NCBI RefSeq assembly: GCF_037104765.1
Contig: NZ_JBAWSY010000002.1
Span: 372,001-436,000 of the forward strand
DNA length: 64,000 nt
DNA from: Psychrobacillus mangrovi
Lineage (GTDB): Bacteria; Bacillota; Bacilli; Bacillales_A; Planococcaceae
Direction: 5' to 3'
Below the pieces are notes generated by a model. The model searched no databases. It saw nothing but the letters and a program-made list of their open reading frames with translations, and had not been told where the DNA came from. Below, piece by piece: positions 1 through 8,528 of this stretch; the first letter of the stretch is position 1, and each line of letters starts with the position of its first letter. Made by a program: the position numbers and the translations under genes.

Positions 1-325
1 TTACGACAACGGTTCCGAATTCATCCATTAATTCGTTTGTCATTTCTTTTGACTGCGTATGTAAAAACTGATCTCTCGATAGAACTGGTTTATACAATGA
101 AGATCTTCCTTCTGTTCTCTTTTGAAGAATTTCTTTTTCGACCAGCCGATTCATAACGGTCATAACCGTGTTAAAATTGGTCCCCTTTTCACGGTCAAGA
201 ACTTGTTGAACATTTTTTATTGTCATTTCACAATTGTTCCATAAGATGTCCATTATTTTCGCCTCAAGTGGTCCGAAAAAGCGGTTCAACCCACTTTCAT
301 TTTTATTAAATTTACGAATCAACAT
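1..325 (-). CDS. BlaI/MecI/CopY-family transcriptional repressor (partial, 3' end outside window)
   Basis: The reverse strand encodes 108 codons from an ATG at 325 with no stop before the window edge. A strong ribosome binding site (GAGGTG) lies just upstream. The protein shows the winged-helix pattern of penicillinase repressors: LEAKIMDILW near residue 21, then FNTVMTVMNRLVEKEIL for the recognition helix, and RSSLYKPV for the wing. This family represses target genes as a dimer bound to TACA/TGTA dyads, and often responds to a BlaR-type sensor protease or to metal. It is divergent from the VOC gene at 494, and a perfect dyad lies between them. Any sensor partner would lie off the left edge. 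Confidence 0.85.
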   Translation of the reverse strand, partial: MLIRKFNKNESGLNRFFGPLEAKIMDILWNNCEMTIKNVQQVLDREKGTNFNTVMTVMNRLVEKEILQKRTEGRSSLYKPVLSRDQFLHTQSKEMTNELMDEFGTVVV

Positions 326-343
326 GATTTTATCACCTCACAT

Positions 344-376
344 TACTCATTGTAGTGTGACTGACTATTCCAGTCA
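344..376. promoter_or_regulatory. Possible second operator region near the BlaI-like repressor start
   Basis: Just upstream of the repressor start are an imperfect TACTCATTGTAGTG dyad (around 344-356) and an adjacent TGACT/AGTCA dyad (about 361-375). The first resembles a weaker version of the perfect operator at 454-468, as expected for an autoregulated BlaI-type gene. The sites are short and imperfect, so this is tentative. Confidence 0.35.
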
Positions 377-453
377 ACAATCGTTAATCGAAAATGATAC
401 AATTAACAATTTTGTAACATCTAATAACTGTATTTAATAGAAAGTCCTGCTAC

Positions 454-468
454 ACTACAAATTGTAGT
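454..468. promoter_or_regulatory. BlaI/MecI-type operator (perfect 15-bp dyad)
   Basis: ACTACAA-A-TTGTAGT is a perfect inverted repeat 25 bp before the VOC gene start. It contains the TACA...TGTA core typical of BlaI/MecI operators and lies between the divergent repressor and VOC genes. The obvious reading is that the repressor at 1-325 controls the gene at 494. Confidence 0.7.
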
Positions 469-493
469 TTATATAAAAAAGGAGATTTACACA

Positions 494-1432
494 ATGAAAA
501 ACAAACGACTTATTAGTTTAAGCATCGGATTATTAGTGCTTCTATCACTATTCTTTCTGTTTAAAGAAAATGAAGAAACTTATGAAATATATAATACTAA
601 TTCACCTTCTAGAGTGAAAGAAGTGAGCTTGATCGTATCTGATGTTGATAAATTAACTACTTTTTATCAACAAGTAATCGGCTTTGATATTTTAATAGCA
701 GAACAAAATAAAGTTACCCTAACTGCCGATGGTAAAACACCTTTGCTAGTACTAGAAGAAGTTGAAAACTCGGTGGAGAAACCTCTAGGAACAACTGGGC
801 TCTATCATTTTGCTATTCTATTGCCAGACCATTCCAGTTTAGGAACTATGCTTCTTCATTTATCAGAAACAGAATATCCTATGCAAGGTGCATCAAATCA
901 TCAGTATAGTGATGCTCTTTATCTAGCAGATCCAGATGGAAACGGTATTGAAATATACACAGATCTTCCTCCAGCTAATTGGGAGCGTGACAAAGACGGT
1001 GGATATGTAGGTGGTTCTTATCCGATAGATTTCGAGAGTTTGGTCAAACAAGCAACTCCTTCATGGAACGGGCTTCCAGATGACACTCGCATTGGCCATA
1101 TGCATTTGCAAGCTTCTGAACTTGAAATAACGGAACAATTTTACGTAGACGGCCTTGGTTTTGATATAACGTCAAAAGGAAATGGAAGTCTGTTTTTATC
1201 AAAAGACCACTACCATCATCACATTGCATTAAACATATGGTCTGGCACCGGCCTCCCTGCACCTCCAGACAATTCTAAGGGCCTAAGGAAGTTTTCGATT
1301 ATATTTACACAAGAGGAATTAGATAAAGCTAAAACAGAACTGAAGCGTTTGGATTTTCCATTTGAAGAAAATGATAGTTTCATACTTGTAAAAGATCCTT
1401 CAGGAAATACCCTTGAAATTATAGCTAAATAA
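494..1432 (+). CDS. Membrane-anchored two-domain VOC (glyoxalase/extradiol dioxygenase) protein, CatE-like
   Basis: This 312-residue protein resembles the Bacillus CatE/YfiE family of catechol-2,3-dioxygenases, with two vicinal-oxygen-chelate modules. Module 1 (about 40-155) contains LYHFAILLP and ADPDGNGIEIY. Module 2 (about 200-312) contains IGHMHLQ, HHHIALNIW and KDPSGNTLEII. The His and Glu residues in these motifs are the expected metal ligands. Unlike usual CatE, residues 5-23 form a hydrophobic segment, so the enzyme is probably tethered outside the membrane or exported. The start ATG has GGAG 9 bases upstream. Its position behind a BlaI-like operator suggests inducible expression. The substrate could be a catechol or quinone, or the protein could act by binding a drug; the sequence does not decide. 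Confidence 0.75.
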   Translation: MKNKRLISLSIGLLVLLSLFFLFKENEETYEIYNTNSPSRVKEVSLIVSDVDKLTTFYQQVIGFDILIAEQNKVTLTADGKTPLLVLEEVENSVEKPLGTTGLYHFAILLPDHSSLGTMLLHLSETEYPMQGASNHQYSDALYLADPDGNGIEIYTDLPPANWERDKDGGYVGGSYPIDFESLVKQATPSWNGLPDDTRIGHMHLQASELEITEQFYVDGLGFDITSKGNGSLFLSKDHYHHHIALNIWSGTGLPAPPDNSKGLRKFSIIFTQEELDKAKTELKRLDFPFEENDSFILVKDPSGNTLEIIAK

Positions 1433-1481
1433 ATCATAAGAACAACATATCAACGCATCCCTTTCTACAAATTACACGTTC

Positions 1482-1492
1482 TATGCTATATT
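1482..1492 (+). promoter_or_regulatory. Extended -10 promoter candidate for topB
   Basis: TATGC followed by TATATT forms an extended -10 element (TGnTATAtT) 35 bases before the topB ATG. No convincing -35 hexamer was seen. The same TATGCTA string precedes three other genes in the window at similar distances. Confidence 0.45.
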
Positions 1493-1527
1493 TAAATTCA
1501 ATGGTTACCCCGAAAGGATGTTTTAAA

Positions 1528-3717
1528 ATGAAGAAAAGTGTAGTAATAGCAGAAAAACCTTCAGTTGCTCGAGACATAGCACGAGTATTGAATTGCCATA
1601 AAAAAGGAAACGGCTTCTTAGAAGGCGACAAATATATTGTGACTTGGGCATTAGGACATCTTGTAACACTGGCCGACCCTGAAGTTTACGACAATAAATA
1701 TAAAACTTGGAACCTGGAAGATTTACCAATGCTCCCTAACGACTTAAAGCTTGTCGTGATTAAGCAAACCGGTAAGCAATACAATGCTGTAAAAAGTCAA
1801 TTAGTCCGTACAGATGTGAGTGATATCATTATTGCTACAGATGCCGGTCGTGAAGGTGAACTAGTAGCGAGATGGATAATTGATAAAGCAAAAGTTAACA
1901 AGCCAATTAAACGTCTTTGGATTTCATCCGTGACTGACAAAGCAATTAAAGAAGGTTTTCAAAATTTAAAACCTGGTAAGGCTTATGAAAACCTATATCA
2001 CGCTGCTGTTGCACGTTCCGAAGCTGATTGGTACATCGGATTAAATGCAACTAGAGCTCTTACTAGTAAATTTAATGCTCAATTATCATGTGGCCGTGTA
2101 CAAACTCCAACAGTCGCTATAATTGCGCAAAGAGAAGAAGAAATAAAAAACTTCAATCCTAAAACCTATTATGGAATTGAGGCTCATACTGATAAAAATT
2201 TAAAACTCACTTGGGTCGATAGCAAGACAAACGACACTCGAACATTTACGAAAGAAAAAGTAGAACAAATAATTGCAAAAGTAGATAAGAAGCAAGGTAC
2301 AGTTGTGGAAGTGGATAAGAAACAGAAAAAAAACTTTGCCCCTCAACTCTATGATTTAACAGAATTACAACGTGATGCGAACAAAATATTTGGCTATTCT
2401 GCTAAAGAAACGCTTGGTATTATGCAAAAATTGTATGAGCAACACAAGGTGCTAACATACCCAAGAACGGATTCCAGATACATTTCAAGCGATATCGTAG
2501 AAACCTTACCAGAACGCTTAAAGTCATGTGGTATCGGACAATACAGACAGCTTGCAAACAAAGTTTTACAAAAACCGATTAAAGCAAACAAAGCATTTGT
2601 AGATGATAGTAAAGTATCCGACCATCACGCAATCATCCCAACAGAAGAAATTGTGAATCAAGCAAACTTTACGGATAAAGAAAGAAAAATTTATGATTTA
2701 GTAGTAAAACGCTTCTTAGCAGTTTTGTACCCTCCTTTCGAATATGAACAAATCACAGTGAAGGCAGCTATTGGAGATGAAACATTTGTAGCAAAGGGGA
2801 AGACAATTCTTTCATCAGGTTGGAAGGAAGTATATGAAAATCGCTTTGAAGAAGATGATAACGCAGAGGATATGAAGGAACAAATACTTCCTCGTATTGA
2901 AAAAGGCGATAAATTATCTATTAAATTGGTTACAGAAACTTCTGGTCAAACAAGACCTCCAGCTAGATTTAATGAAGGAACTTTACTTACAGCTATGGAG
3001 AACCCTGCTAAATATATGGGTACCCAAGATAAAGAGTTGGCAAAAACACTTGATAAGACGGGTGGTCTTGGAACAGTTGCAACAAGAGCTGATATTATTG
3101 AGAAGCTGTTTAACTCCTTCCTTATGGAGAAAAAGGGCAAAGATATATATATCACATCAAAAGGAAAACAATTGCTTGATTTAGTTCCAGAGGACTTGAA
3201 GACCCCTGCCCTTACTGCAGAGTGGGAGCAAAAACTTGAAGCAATCTCAAAAGGAAAACTAAACAAAAATGTCTTCATAAGTGAAATGAAAAACTATACA
3301 AAAACAATTGTAAGTGACATCAAAAAGAGCGAGAAGAAATTTAAGCATGACAATATCTCCACGAAGAGCTGTCCTGATTGCGGTAAACCTATGCTTGAGG
3401 TAAATGGTAAGAAGGGTAAAATGCTCGTATGTCAAGATCGTGAATGCGGTCACCGTCAAAATGTAGCTAGAGTGACAAATGCCCGCTGTCCACAATGTAA
3501 GAAAAAGCTTGAACTTCGCGGTGAAGGCGAAGGGCAAATTTTCACATGTAAATGTGGCTATCGCGAAAAGCTCTCTGCTTTCAACGAACGTCGTAAAAAA
3601 ACCTCCGGAGGGAAAGCAGATAAACGAGATGTACAAAAGTATCTGAAGCAACAAAACAAAGAAGAAGAGCCAGTTAATAATGCATTAGCTGAGGCTTTGA
3701 AGAATTTGAAGTTGTAG
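1528..3717 (+). CDS. topB: DNA topoisomerase III (type IA)
   Basis: The protein has 729 residues, the usual length of Bacillus TopB. It opens with the Toprim motif KSVVIAEKPSVARDIA, followed by IIATDAGREGELVAR. The catalytic tyrosine lies in LTYPRTDSRY (about residue 311). The C-terminus holds two Cys4 zinc ribbons (CPDCG...CQDRECG and CPQCK...CKCGY) and a basic tail. The open frame starts further upstream, but ATG 1528 has an AAAGGA ribosome binding site and begins exactly at the conserved N-terminus, so it was chosen. The enzyme relaxes negatively supercoiled DNA and decatenates replication intermediates by single-strand passage. The gene is monocistronic and followed by a strong terminator. 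Confidence 0.95.
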   Translation: MKKSVVIAEKPSVARDIARVLNCHKKGNGFLEGDKYIVTWALGHLVTLADPEVYDNKYKTWNLEDLPMLPNDLKLVVIKQTGKQYNAVKSQLVRTDVSDIIIATDAGREGELVARWIIDKAKVNKPIKRLWISSVTDKAIKEGFQNLKPGKAYENLYHAAVARSEADWYIGLNATRALTSKFNAQLSCGRVQTPTVAIIAQREEEIKNFNPKTYYGIEAHTDKNLKLTWVDSKTNDTRTFTKEKVEQIIAKVDKKQGTVVEVDKKQKKNFAPQLYDLTELQRDANKIFGYSAKETLGIMQKLYEQHKVLTYPRTDSRYISSDIVETLPERLKSCGIGQYRQLANKVLQKPIKANKAFVDDSKVSDHHAIIPTEEIVNQANFTDKERKIYDLVVKRFLAVLYPPFEYEQITVKAAIGDETFVAKGKTILSSGWKEVYENRFEEDDNAEDMKEQILPRIEKGDKLSIKLVTETSGQTRPPARFNEGTLLTAMENPAKYMGTQDKELAKTLDKTGGLGTVATRADIIEKLFNSFLMEKKGKDIYITSKGKQLLDLVPEDLKTPALTAEWEQKLEAISKGKLNKNVFISEMKNYTKTIVSDIKKSEKKFKHDNISTKSCPDCGKPMLEVNGKKGKMLVCQDRECGHRQNVARVTNARCPQCKKKLELRGEGEGQIFTCKCGYREKLSAFNERRKKTSGGKADKRDVQKYLKQQNKEEEPVNNALAEALKNLKL

Positions 3718-3723
3718 TTAATA

Positions 3724-3774
3724 GAGAGTGACTTTGAAGTCGTATTAAACGACTTTAAAATCACTCTCTTTTTT
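3724..3774 (+). terminator. Rho-independent terminator after topB
   Basis: A long stem, GAGAGTGA...TCACTCTC with inner arms CTTTGAAGTCGT and ACGACTTTAAAA, is followed by six T residues, 7 bases past the topB stop. Confidence 0.9.
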
Positions 3775-3790
3775 AGTGATTTTTTAATTT

Positions 3791-3905
3791 AGTCTCGGTT
3801 AATGTTGATTTGGTCTCGGTTCTAATTGATTTGGTCTCGTTATTGATAAATTGGTTGCGATATTGTCTGGATTGGTCTTGGCTTTAGTGAAATTAGTCTC
3901 GAACA
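3791..3905. repeat. 21-bp-period repeat array, RGTCTCG core (about 6 units)
   Basis: Cores AGTCTCGG, GGTCTCGG, GGTCTCG, GGTTGCG, GGTCTTGG and AGTCTCG begin at 3791, 3812, 3833, 3853, 3874 and 3895, giving spacings of 21, 21, 20, 21 and 21. Each unit ends in an ATT/TTT run before the next core. The array fills the gap between the topB terminator and the convergent anti-sigma gene. It belongs to the same family as the arrays at 15.8 and 16.2 kb. Confidence 0.85.
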
Positions 3906-3944
3906 TACATTTTATTCCAATTAAACTCACCTACTACTCCATAT

Positions 3945-5252
3945 TTATTTCATTTTAATTGTTACAGAACCATCTAAGTAATTTGGATATGCTAAAAAGG
4001 GTATTTTTACAGGATTTATAATATCTGCTGCATCTAAAGTGACTTCCGAGTATTCATATTCATCACCAGCGCCAAATGTACTTAGAGTTGGAATATCAAC
4101 CACTTCACCATTTGCATTCTTTCCTTGTGAGAATAACGAATAGGAGTGGTTTTCCCGTATAGGAGCATATTTTACCTTAAAGAAATTACTATGAATATCA
4201 GTCACTTCAATTTTACCGAAAGATGGTTGTTCCAAAAGTTCCTTCTTTCCAAAGTCTATTAACAAATAACTTTCGTCCTTAGGGAGCGCCTGAACTTTAT
4301 CGAATTTAAAATAAAGCTCTTTTGGCTCTTTAAAATAATTGCTTTGTAAAAAGTACGTTCTTTCTTTGTTTTCTACTCCACCAAAACCACTAGTTCCATT
4401 TTGAATGGAACTCCAAACTTCGCCGTTTTCATCTTCGATTCGCATATCTTCAAACTGTAAGATTTCCATATCATTTTGTTCGTCAAACTCTATAGATACT
4501 GCTACACGTAGGGGATAAACCTTTATTTCTTTCACGCTTATTTTTTGGCCATCCATCTCTACTTCTTTATTTATTGAATATACTTTTCCATTCTTCAATT
4601 CATTTTTAATAGTGAACGGAACTTCGAAGGTTGTATTTTTACTATCCATCTCTACTTGAAAAGTCATCTCAAACTCATTAGAAGTAAATTTCTCTGTCTC
4701 TACAAAAACAAAGCTTATTTTATCTTCCTTTCGGTTTGAATGCTCCTGATTTGGTGAACCGTACCCAATAGAACCAATTAGACTTCTATCGTCATTTAAT
4801 AAATCAATTTTTTCATAGCTAATTTTTTCAATAGAATGAGGGGCTTCTAACGTATAGAAAATCTCTGCTCCCGTTTCATCTATAATAACTCCATCAATCG
4901 TAAACGTCATATTGTCTTTTATTTGGCTAACGCCGATTGGCTCGTAATAGTCATTTTCAATAATTGCTTCTAACCCTTTATCAAATTGAATTAAATGAAC
5001 AAATCTCTCCATCCCGGGAATTGATGCAACTGCGTTAGCAAATGCAGGAGACACTCGAATAGATGTCACCAATGTAAGCATTAGAATTGCTACTACAGAA
5101 AGCATGGAGAGTGTTTTTCGACGATTTCTTTTTTTGCTTTTTGCCTTTTTGATGCCTTCTTGTATGGCATCGTTTAGCCGTTGTTCAGGAATCTCAATTT
5201 GCTCCAATCGCTGTTTTGATTTGTTTAACATCTCTTCTTCTTTCTCATACAT
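3945..5252 (-). CDS. DUF4179-type membrane anti-sigma factor
   Basis: This 435-residue protein has a charged cytoplasmic N-terminus (about 1-45), one membrane segment (about 47-65, LSMLSVVAILMLTLVTSI) and a large extracellular region rich in beta strands. The segment FANAVASIPGMERFVHLI right after the membrane helix is typical of DUF4179/DUF5643 proteins, which sit beside ECF sigma factors and hold them inactive. Its start overlaps the sigma gene by 8 bp, so the two are translationally coupled. The external domain probably senses an envelope signal, but which one cannot be read from the sequence. Confidence 0.8.
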   Translation of the reverse strand: MYEKEEEMLNKSKQRLEQIEIPEQRLNDAIQEGIKKAKSKKRNRRKTLSMLSVVAILMLTLVTSIRVSPAFANAVASIPGMERFVHLIQFDKGLEAIIENDYYEPIGVSQIKDNMTFTIDGVIIDETGAEIFYTLEAPHSIEKISYEKIDLLNDDRSLIGSIGYGSPNQEHSNRKEDKISFVFVETEKFTSNEFEMTFQVEMDSKNTTFEVPFTIKNELKNGKVYSINKEVEMDGQKISVKEIKVYPLRVAVSIEFDEQNDMEILQFEDMRIEDENGEVWSSIQNGTSGFGGVENKERTYFLQSNYFKEPKELYFKFDKVQALPKDESYLLIDFGKKELLEQPSFGKIEVTDIHSNFFKVKYAPIRENHSYSLFSQGKNANGEVVDIPTLSTFGAGDEYEYSEVTLDAADIINPVKIPFLAYPNYLDGSVTIKMK

Positions 5253-5781
5253 GGTCTACATCTCCTTTCTCTGTGAGGAAATTTCTCAATGACTTTAGTG
5301 CTTTATGAAGTCTCGATTTTACGGTTCCTTCTGGAATATTTTCTATCTCTGCTATTTCTTTGATTTTCGTATCTTGGAAGTATTTTAGGAATATTAACTG
5401 TTGCTCAGCACGAGACAAGGAGGCAATGGCCTCTTCCATTTCAAGATTAGTATTGTCTGTGTAAAAGCCCATTTCTTGCAGTAATTCATTTGAAATATAT
5501 CGTTTCTTCTTTTTTAAATGATCTTGGCAATAGTTCATCATAATTCGAATAAGCCATGTTTTCATATATTGTGGCTCTTTTACTGTATGTATTTTTAGAT
5601 AGGCTCTAAATGTAACTTCCTGAAATGCTTCTATTGCATCATGTTCATTTTTTAGAAAGGCAAATGCTGTACGATACAGTACTTTTTTGTGCAACTGCAT
5701 TAACTGTATAAATGATTGCTCTTCCCCTTGAATGGCCTTACTTGCTATCTCTAAATCCTCCACATCCACACCCCATTTCAT
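5245..5781 (-). CDS. ECF RNA polymerase sigma factor
   Basis: The 178-residue protein has sigma region 2 (about 20-90, with AFQEVTFRAYLKI and YMKTWLIRIMMN) and region 4 (about 118-170, with IKEIAEIENIPEGTVKSRLHKALK, a helix-turn-helix). It is co-transcribed with the overlapping anti-sigma gene. The start is uncertain. ATG 5781 directly abuts the GAGGGG element, leaving no spacer, so a GTG four codons downstream (5769) may be the real start. An ECF-like promoter sits just upstream, suggesting autoregulation. Confidence 0.88.
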   Translation of the reverse strand: MKWGVDVEDLEIASKAIQGEEQSFIQLMQLHKKVLYRTAFAFLKNEHDAIEAFQEVTFRAYLKIHTVKEPQYMKTWLIRIMMNYCQDHLKKKKRYISNELLQEMGFYTDNTNLEMEEAIASLSRAEQQLIFLKYFQDTKIKEIAEIENIPEGTVKSRLHKALKSLRNFLTEKGDVDHV

Positions 5782-5797
5782 CCCCTCTTATACATTA

Positions 5798-5822
5798 GAC
5801 ATCTGAACACCAAAAAAGTTCA
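5798..5822 (-). promoter_or_regulatory. Candidate autoregulatory ECF promoter
   Basis: On the reverse strand TGAAC is followed after exactly 16 bases by TGTC, 17 bases before the sigma start codon at 5781. ECF promoters typically have TGAAC with CGTC at this spacing, so the -10 carries one change (C to T). Confidence 0.45.
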
Positions 5823-5835
5823 TTTGTTTTAAAAT

Positions 5836-5872
5836 AAAAAAATGGATGTCACCAAAAGCTTTGGAGACATCC
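5836..5872 (-). terminator. Terminator after the FMN reductase gene
   Basis: Read on the reverse strand, GGATGTC...GACATCC with an inner CCAAA/TTTGG stem is followed by a run of T residues. It ends the gene at 5888-6451 and lies upstream of the sigma operon. Confidence 0.85.
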
Positions 5873-5887
5873 TTCTATACTAGTTAA

Positions 5888-6451
5888 TTAATGCGTATCA
5901 ATTGGCTCTTTACAAAGTGTCTTACTCATTTCCACGTATTGCACAAAGACACGAGCAAGTTCGCGGAGGCGTTCATGCACATCTTCTTCAACGATGACGT
6001 TATTCTCATCAAAGTGACTTGAGTGTGTGTACACATAGTTTGGTGTGACAAGGCATCGGAAATAGTCCAAAATGGGCTTTAACTGGTTTTCGATTACTAA
6101 GTGATGTTGATACGTTCCGCCATTCGCCACAATAGATACTGGTTTGTATCTCATTGTTTTTGGTGGTAAAAAGTCAAATGTATTTTTTAATACTCCAGGG
6201 ATTGAGCCTTGAAAAATAGGTGTTGCGATAATATATCCGTCTGCTTGCTCAAACTTACTAACGAGCAGCTTCATATCATCGTTGTAATTTTCAAATGGTC
6301 TACCATCCACGAATTGGTGTTCATAATTAGCTAGGCTTACAATTTCTAATGTATAATTCATGTTTAGTTTTTCTATATAGTCTTTCACTTGTTCTAAAAT
6401 AACACCTGTTTTCGTACCGATAATTGTTCCGTCTACAAGTAGAATTTTCAT
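5888..6451 (-). CDS. NAD(P)H-dependent FMN reductase family flavoprotein
   Basis: The 187-residue flavodoxin-like protein starts MKILLVDGTI and contains the FMN-binding signature TPIFQGSIPGVLKNTFDFLP (about residues 77-96). This is the hallmark of SsuE/azoreductase-like NADPH:FMN reductases. Such soluble enzymes pass electrons from NAD(P)H to FMN, quinones or azo compounds; the physiological acceptor is not evident here. An AGGAGG ribosome binding site precedes the ATG at the normal distance. The gene has its own terminator and appears monocistronic. Confidence 0.82.
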   Translation of the reverse strand: MKILLVDGTIIGTKTGVILEQVKDYIEKLNMNYTLEIVSLANYEHQFVDGRPFENYNDDMKLLVSKFEQADGYIIATPIFQGSIPGVLKNTFDFLPPKTMRYKPVSIVANGGTYQHHLVIENQLKPILDYFRCLVTPNYVYTHSSHFDENNVIVEEDVHERLRELARVFVQYVEMSKTLCKEPIDTH

Positions 6452-6594
6452 TATACAGAACCTCCTTTATCCGTCCCTTATTGTATCAAAAAAGAAGGTT
6501 AAAATTCATTCATCCTTTTGACCGAGAGTCCTCTATTCATTGTCATCATTAAATAAATGTAGTATATGCATTTATTTAATAACTGTAAATTACA

Positions 6595-7353
6595 TCAATC
6601 ATCTGTTTTTTCATTATCTACAAATATATCTTTTCGTTTTTCCCAATTAAACAATTCTTCTCTCGGAATCGGCTGCTCATCCTTTTCTATAATTGGTTTT
6701 GCTTCTAAAATAAGTAAAGCTTTATATGTATTCACTTTGTTTTTATTTCTATGGACTGCAAAATGGTACATTGCATAAGCTAATTGTTTACCTTCAATGG
6801 AACGAAAACGTTTAAATGGACCAACCAATAGTGGATTAAGTAATTGGAATACCCCTTCTGCAAGCCTTTCTCCAAATCGAAATTCCCCTCGATTTCCTGT
6901 AAGTAAAGAAGGACGAAAAATGGACAGTTGAGGAAGATTTAAGTCTATAAGCTCCTGCTCCATTCTACCTTTTACGCGGCTATAAAAAAACGGAGATTTC
7001 ACACTGGAACCTGCTGCAGAAATAACAAGCACATGCTGTATCCCTCTTTTTTTAGCAAGTGAAGCAATTTGAAGAGGATAAGTAAAATCTACTGTTTCAA
7101 AGTTTTCTTTCGTCTTTGCTTTTTTCATCGTTGTTCCTAAACAACAAAAAAGGTCATCCGCAATTTCAAGGTCCTTTTCTTCCAACGTGTCAAAATCTAT
7201 TATTTTCACATCTAGTTTTGGATGCTTATATGTAATGTCTTTTCTTGTAAGTATAGATACTGCAACATATTCTTCGCTTTCACATAATTGTCTTACTAAA
7301 AAGCTTCCCGTTAACCCCGTCGCACCAACAACGATAGCTGTTCTTTTTTCCAT
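6595..7353 (-). CDS. NAD(P)-binding oxidoreductase, atypical SDR (HTATIP2-like)
   Basis: The 252-residue protein has an N-terminal Rossmann motif, VVGATGLTGSFLVRQL (GxxGxxG, about 8-23), and later HVLVISAAGSS and FFYSRVKGRMEQEL, where the Y-x3-K pair of SDR enzymes falls in YSRVK. FRPSLLTGNR is typical of the NAD(P)H-binding HTATIP2/YwnB-like group. The substrate is unknown. The gene stands alone, divergent from the PseG-like gene at 7476. Confidence 0.78.
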   Translation of the reverse strand: MEKRTAIVVGATGLTGSFLVRQLCESEEYVAVSILTRKDITYKHPKLDVKIIDFDTLEEKDLEIADDLFCCLGTTMKKAKTKENFETVDFTYPLQIASLAKKRGIQHVLVISAAGSSVKSPFFYSRVKGRMEQELIDLNLPQLSIFRPSLLTGNRGEFRFGERLAEGVFQLLNPLLVGPFKRFRSIEGKQLAYAMYHFAVHRNKNKVNTYKALLILEAKPIIEKDEQPIPREELFNWEKRKDIFVDNEKTDD

Positions 7354-7475
7354 TTCAATATGCCACCCATCCTTATAAAATATAGAGAGACTTCAGCCTG
7401 TCCCCTTTCTTGCAGTCATACACACCTGTCCCTTTCCATACAATAATAAGTATAGTCAGGAAAGGATGATGAAAA

Positions 7476-8480
7476 TTGAAACTAGCTTATCTTTTAAATA
7501 CATTTCCACACCGCGGATTATATCCTGCTGATCGAGCAAAAATGCTGCTCCCTGCATTAAATACTTCAGACTGTAAAATTTTTGTACCTAGCTCTAATAC
7601 AAGCCTAATTGCATATTTAGAAACACTAAATATCAAAGCAGTTTTATTTCGAAATAACGCTAACCTTTTAGAAGAACTTAAATTATTTAGCCCTAATTGT
7701 ATTATTCATGATAGTGGGAATTCCGAAAAAGATTTGATTCGCCATTTAAAAACTTTAAACTGTACGCTTATTCATTTTGATGATCACGGGGATGGCGGGG
7801 CATTAGCTGACATTGTTTTTCAGGCATTATATGAAAATCCAAAGGATATTTCCAAAGAAAATTATGTATATGGTCCTACCGGGTATATTCCAGCACATAA
7901 AATTGTATATAAAAATAATAACATGTTACAGGACCCTCCACATATTGTTGTTGCCTTCCCTTATGAAGATCCAGAAAATTTGACGTACCGCACTTTAAGA
8001 CATCTTGTCCAATTGCACATCCCTTTGCAAATCAGTGTGGTAGTTGATGAACATTACAAACATGACATAACAGAGCTGAAGCGCTTTGCTTTAACTCGTA
8101 AATCCATCAAAGTAATTTCCACCAAAGAACCAGAATCTTATATATACACTAGTGATATCGTCATTACTTCTGGTGCTTACACCCCTTTCCTTGTTGCACA
8201 ACTAAAAATTCCTTGCATTATCCTTTGTGCACATGAAGAAGAAATGAACTATGCGTTCCCACAAGAAGTAAATGGCTTTGCCAATTTGGGATTAGGGCGC
8301 AAAATTAAGCAGTCCTACCTTCAAAATGCAGTGATGGAAATCATTTTGCATGACAATAGAAGAAAAGCGTATATACAGAAACAGCAACATATTCAATTTA
8401 GTTCTAATTTAGAAGATGTCGTAAATCTTATCCAAGAAACTATTACGAATAAAAAAGAACAAGAAGAAATAGCGCGTTAA
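7476..8480 (+). CDS. PseG/SpsG-like sugar-nucleotide hydrolase or glycosyltransferase-fold protein
   Basis: The 334-residue protein begins at TTG with AAAGGA upstream. The N-terminus (TFPHRGLYPADRAKMLLPAL) parallels the GxGHxxR motif of PseG. The C-terminal half contains IVITSGAYTPFLVAQLKIPCI, equivalent to the sugar-nucleotide binding loop of PseG/SpsG and other GT-B fold enzymes. PseG removes UDP during pseudaminic acid synthesis, and SpsG-type proteins act in spore-coat polysaccharide pathways. No other pse, sps or flagellin-glycosylation gene lies nearby, so the biological role is open. The family call is moderate and substrate unknown. Confidence 0.55.
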   Translation: MKLAYLLNTFPHRGLYPADRAKMLLPALNTSDCKIFVPSSNTSLIAYLETLNIKAVLFRNNANLLEELKLFSPNCIIHDSGNSEKDLIRHLKTLNCTLIHFDDHGDGGALADIVFQALYENPKDISKENYVYGPTGYIPAHKIVYKNNNMLQDPPHIVVAFPYEDPENLTYRTLRHLVQLHIPLQISVVVDEHYKHDITELKRFALTRKSIKVISTKEPESYIYTSDIVITSGAYTPFLVAQLKIPCIILCAHEEEMNYAFPQEVNGFANLGLGRKIKQSYLQNAVMEIILHDNRRKAYIQKQQHIQFSSNLEDVVNLIQETITNKKEQEEIAR

Positions 8481-8489
8481 ACAACTTTT

Positions 8490-8500
8490 TATGCTACAAT
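8490..8500 (+). promoter_or_regulatory. Extended -10 promoter candidate for the 60-residue protein
   Basis: TATGC plus TACAAT (TGnTACAAT) lies 28 bases before the ATG at 8529, just after the stop of the preceding gene. No clear -35 hexamer is present. Confidence 0.45.
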
Positions 8501-8528
8501 TATGCAAAAAGCTGAAGGTGAAACATTC

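Noticed and set aside
234..437. 67-codon forward frame in the first 500 bases
   Set aside because: It runs antisense to the BlaI-like gene and through the operator region, with no ribosome binding site.
2946..3654. Long reverse-strand frames within topB
   Set aside because: They are antisense shadows of a clearly coding gene with conserved motifs in the forward frame.
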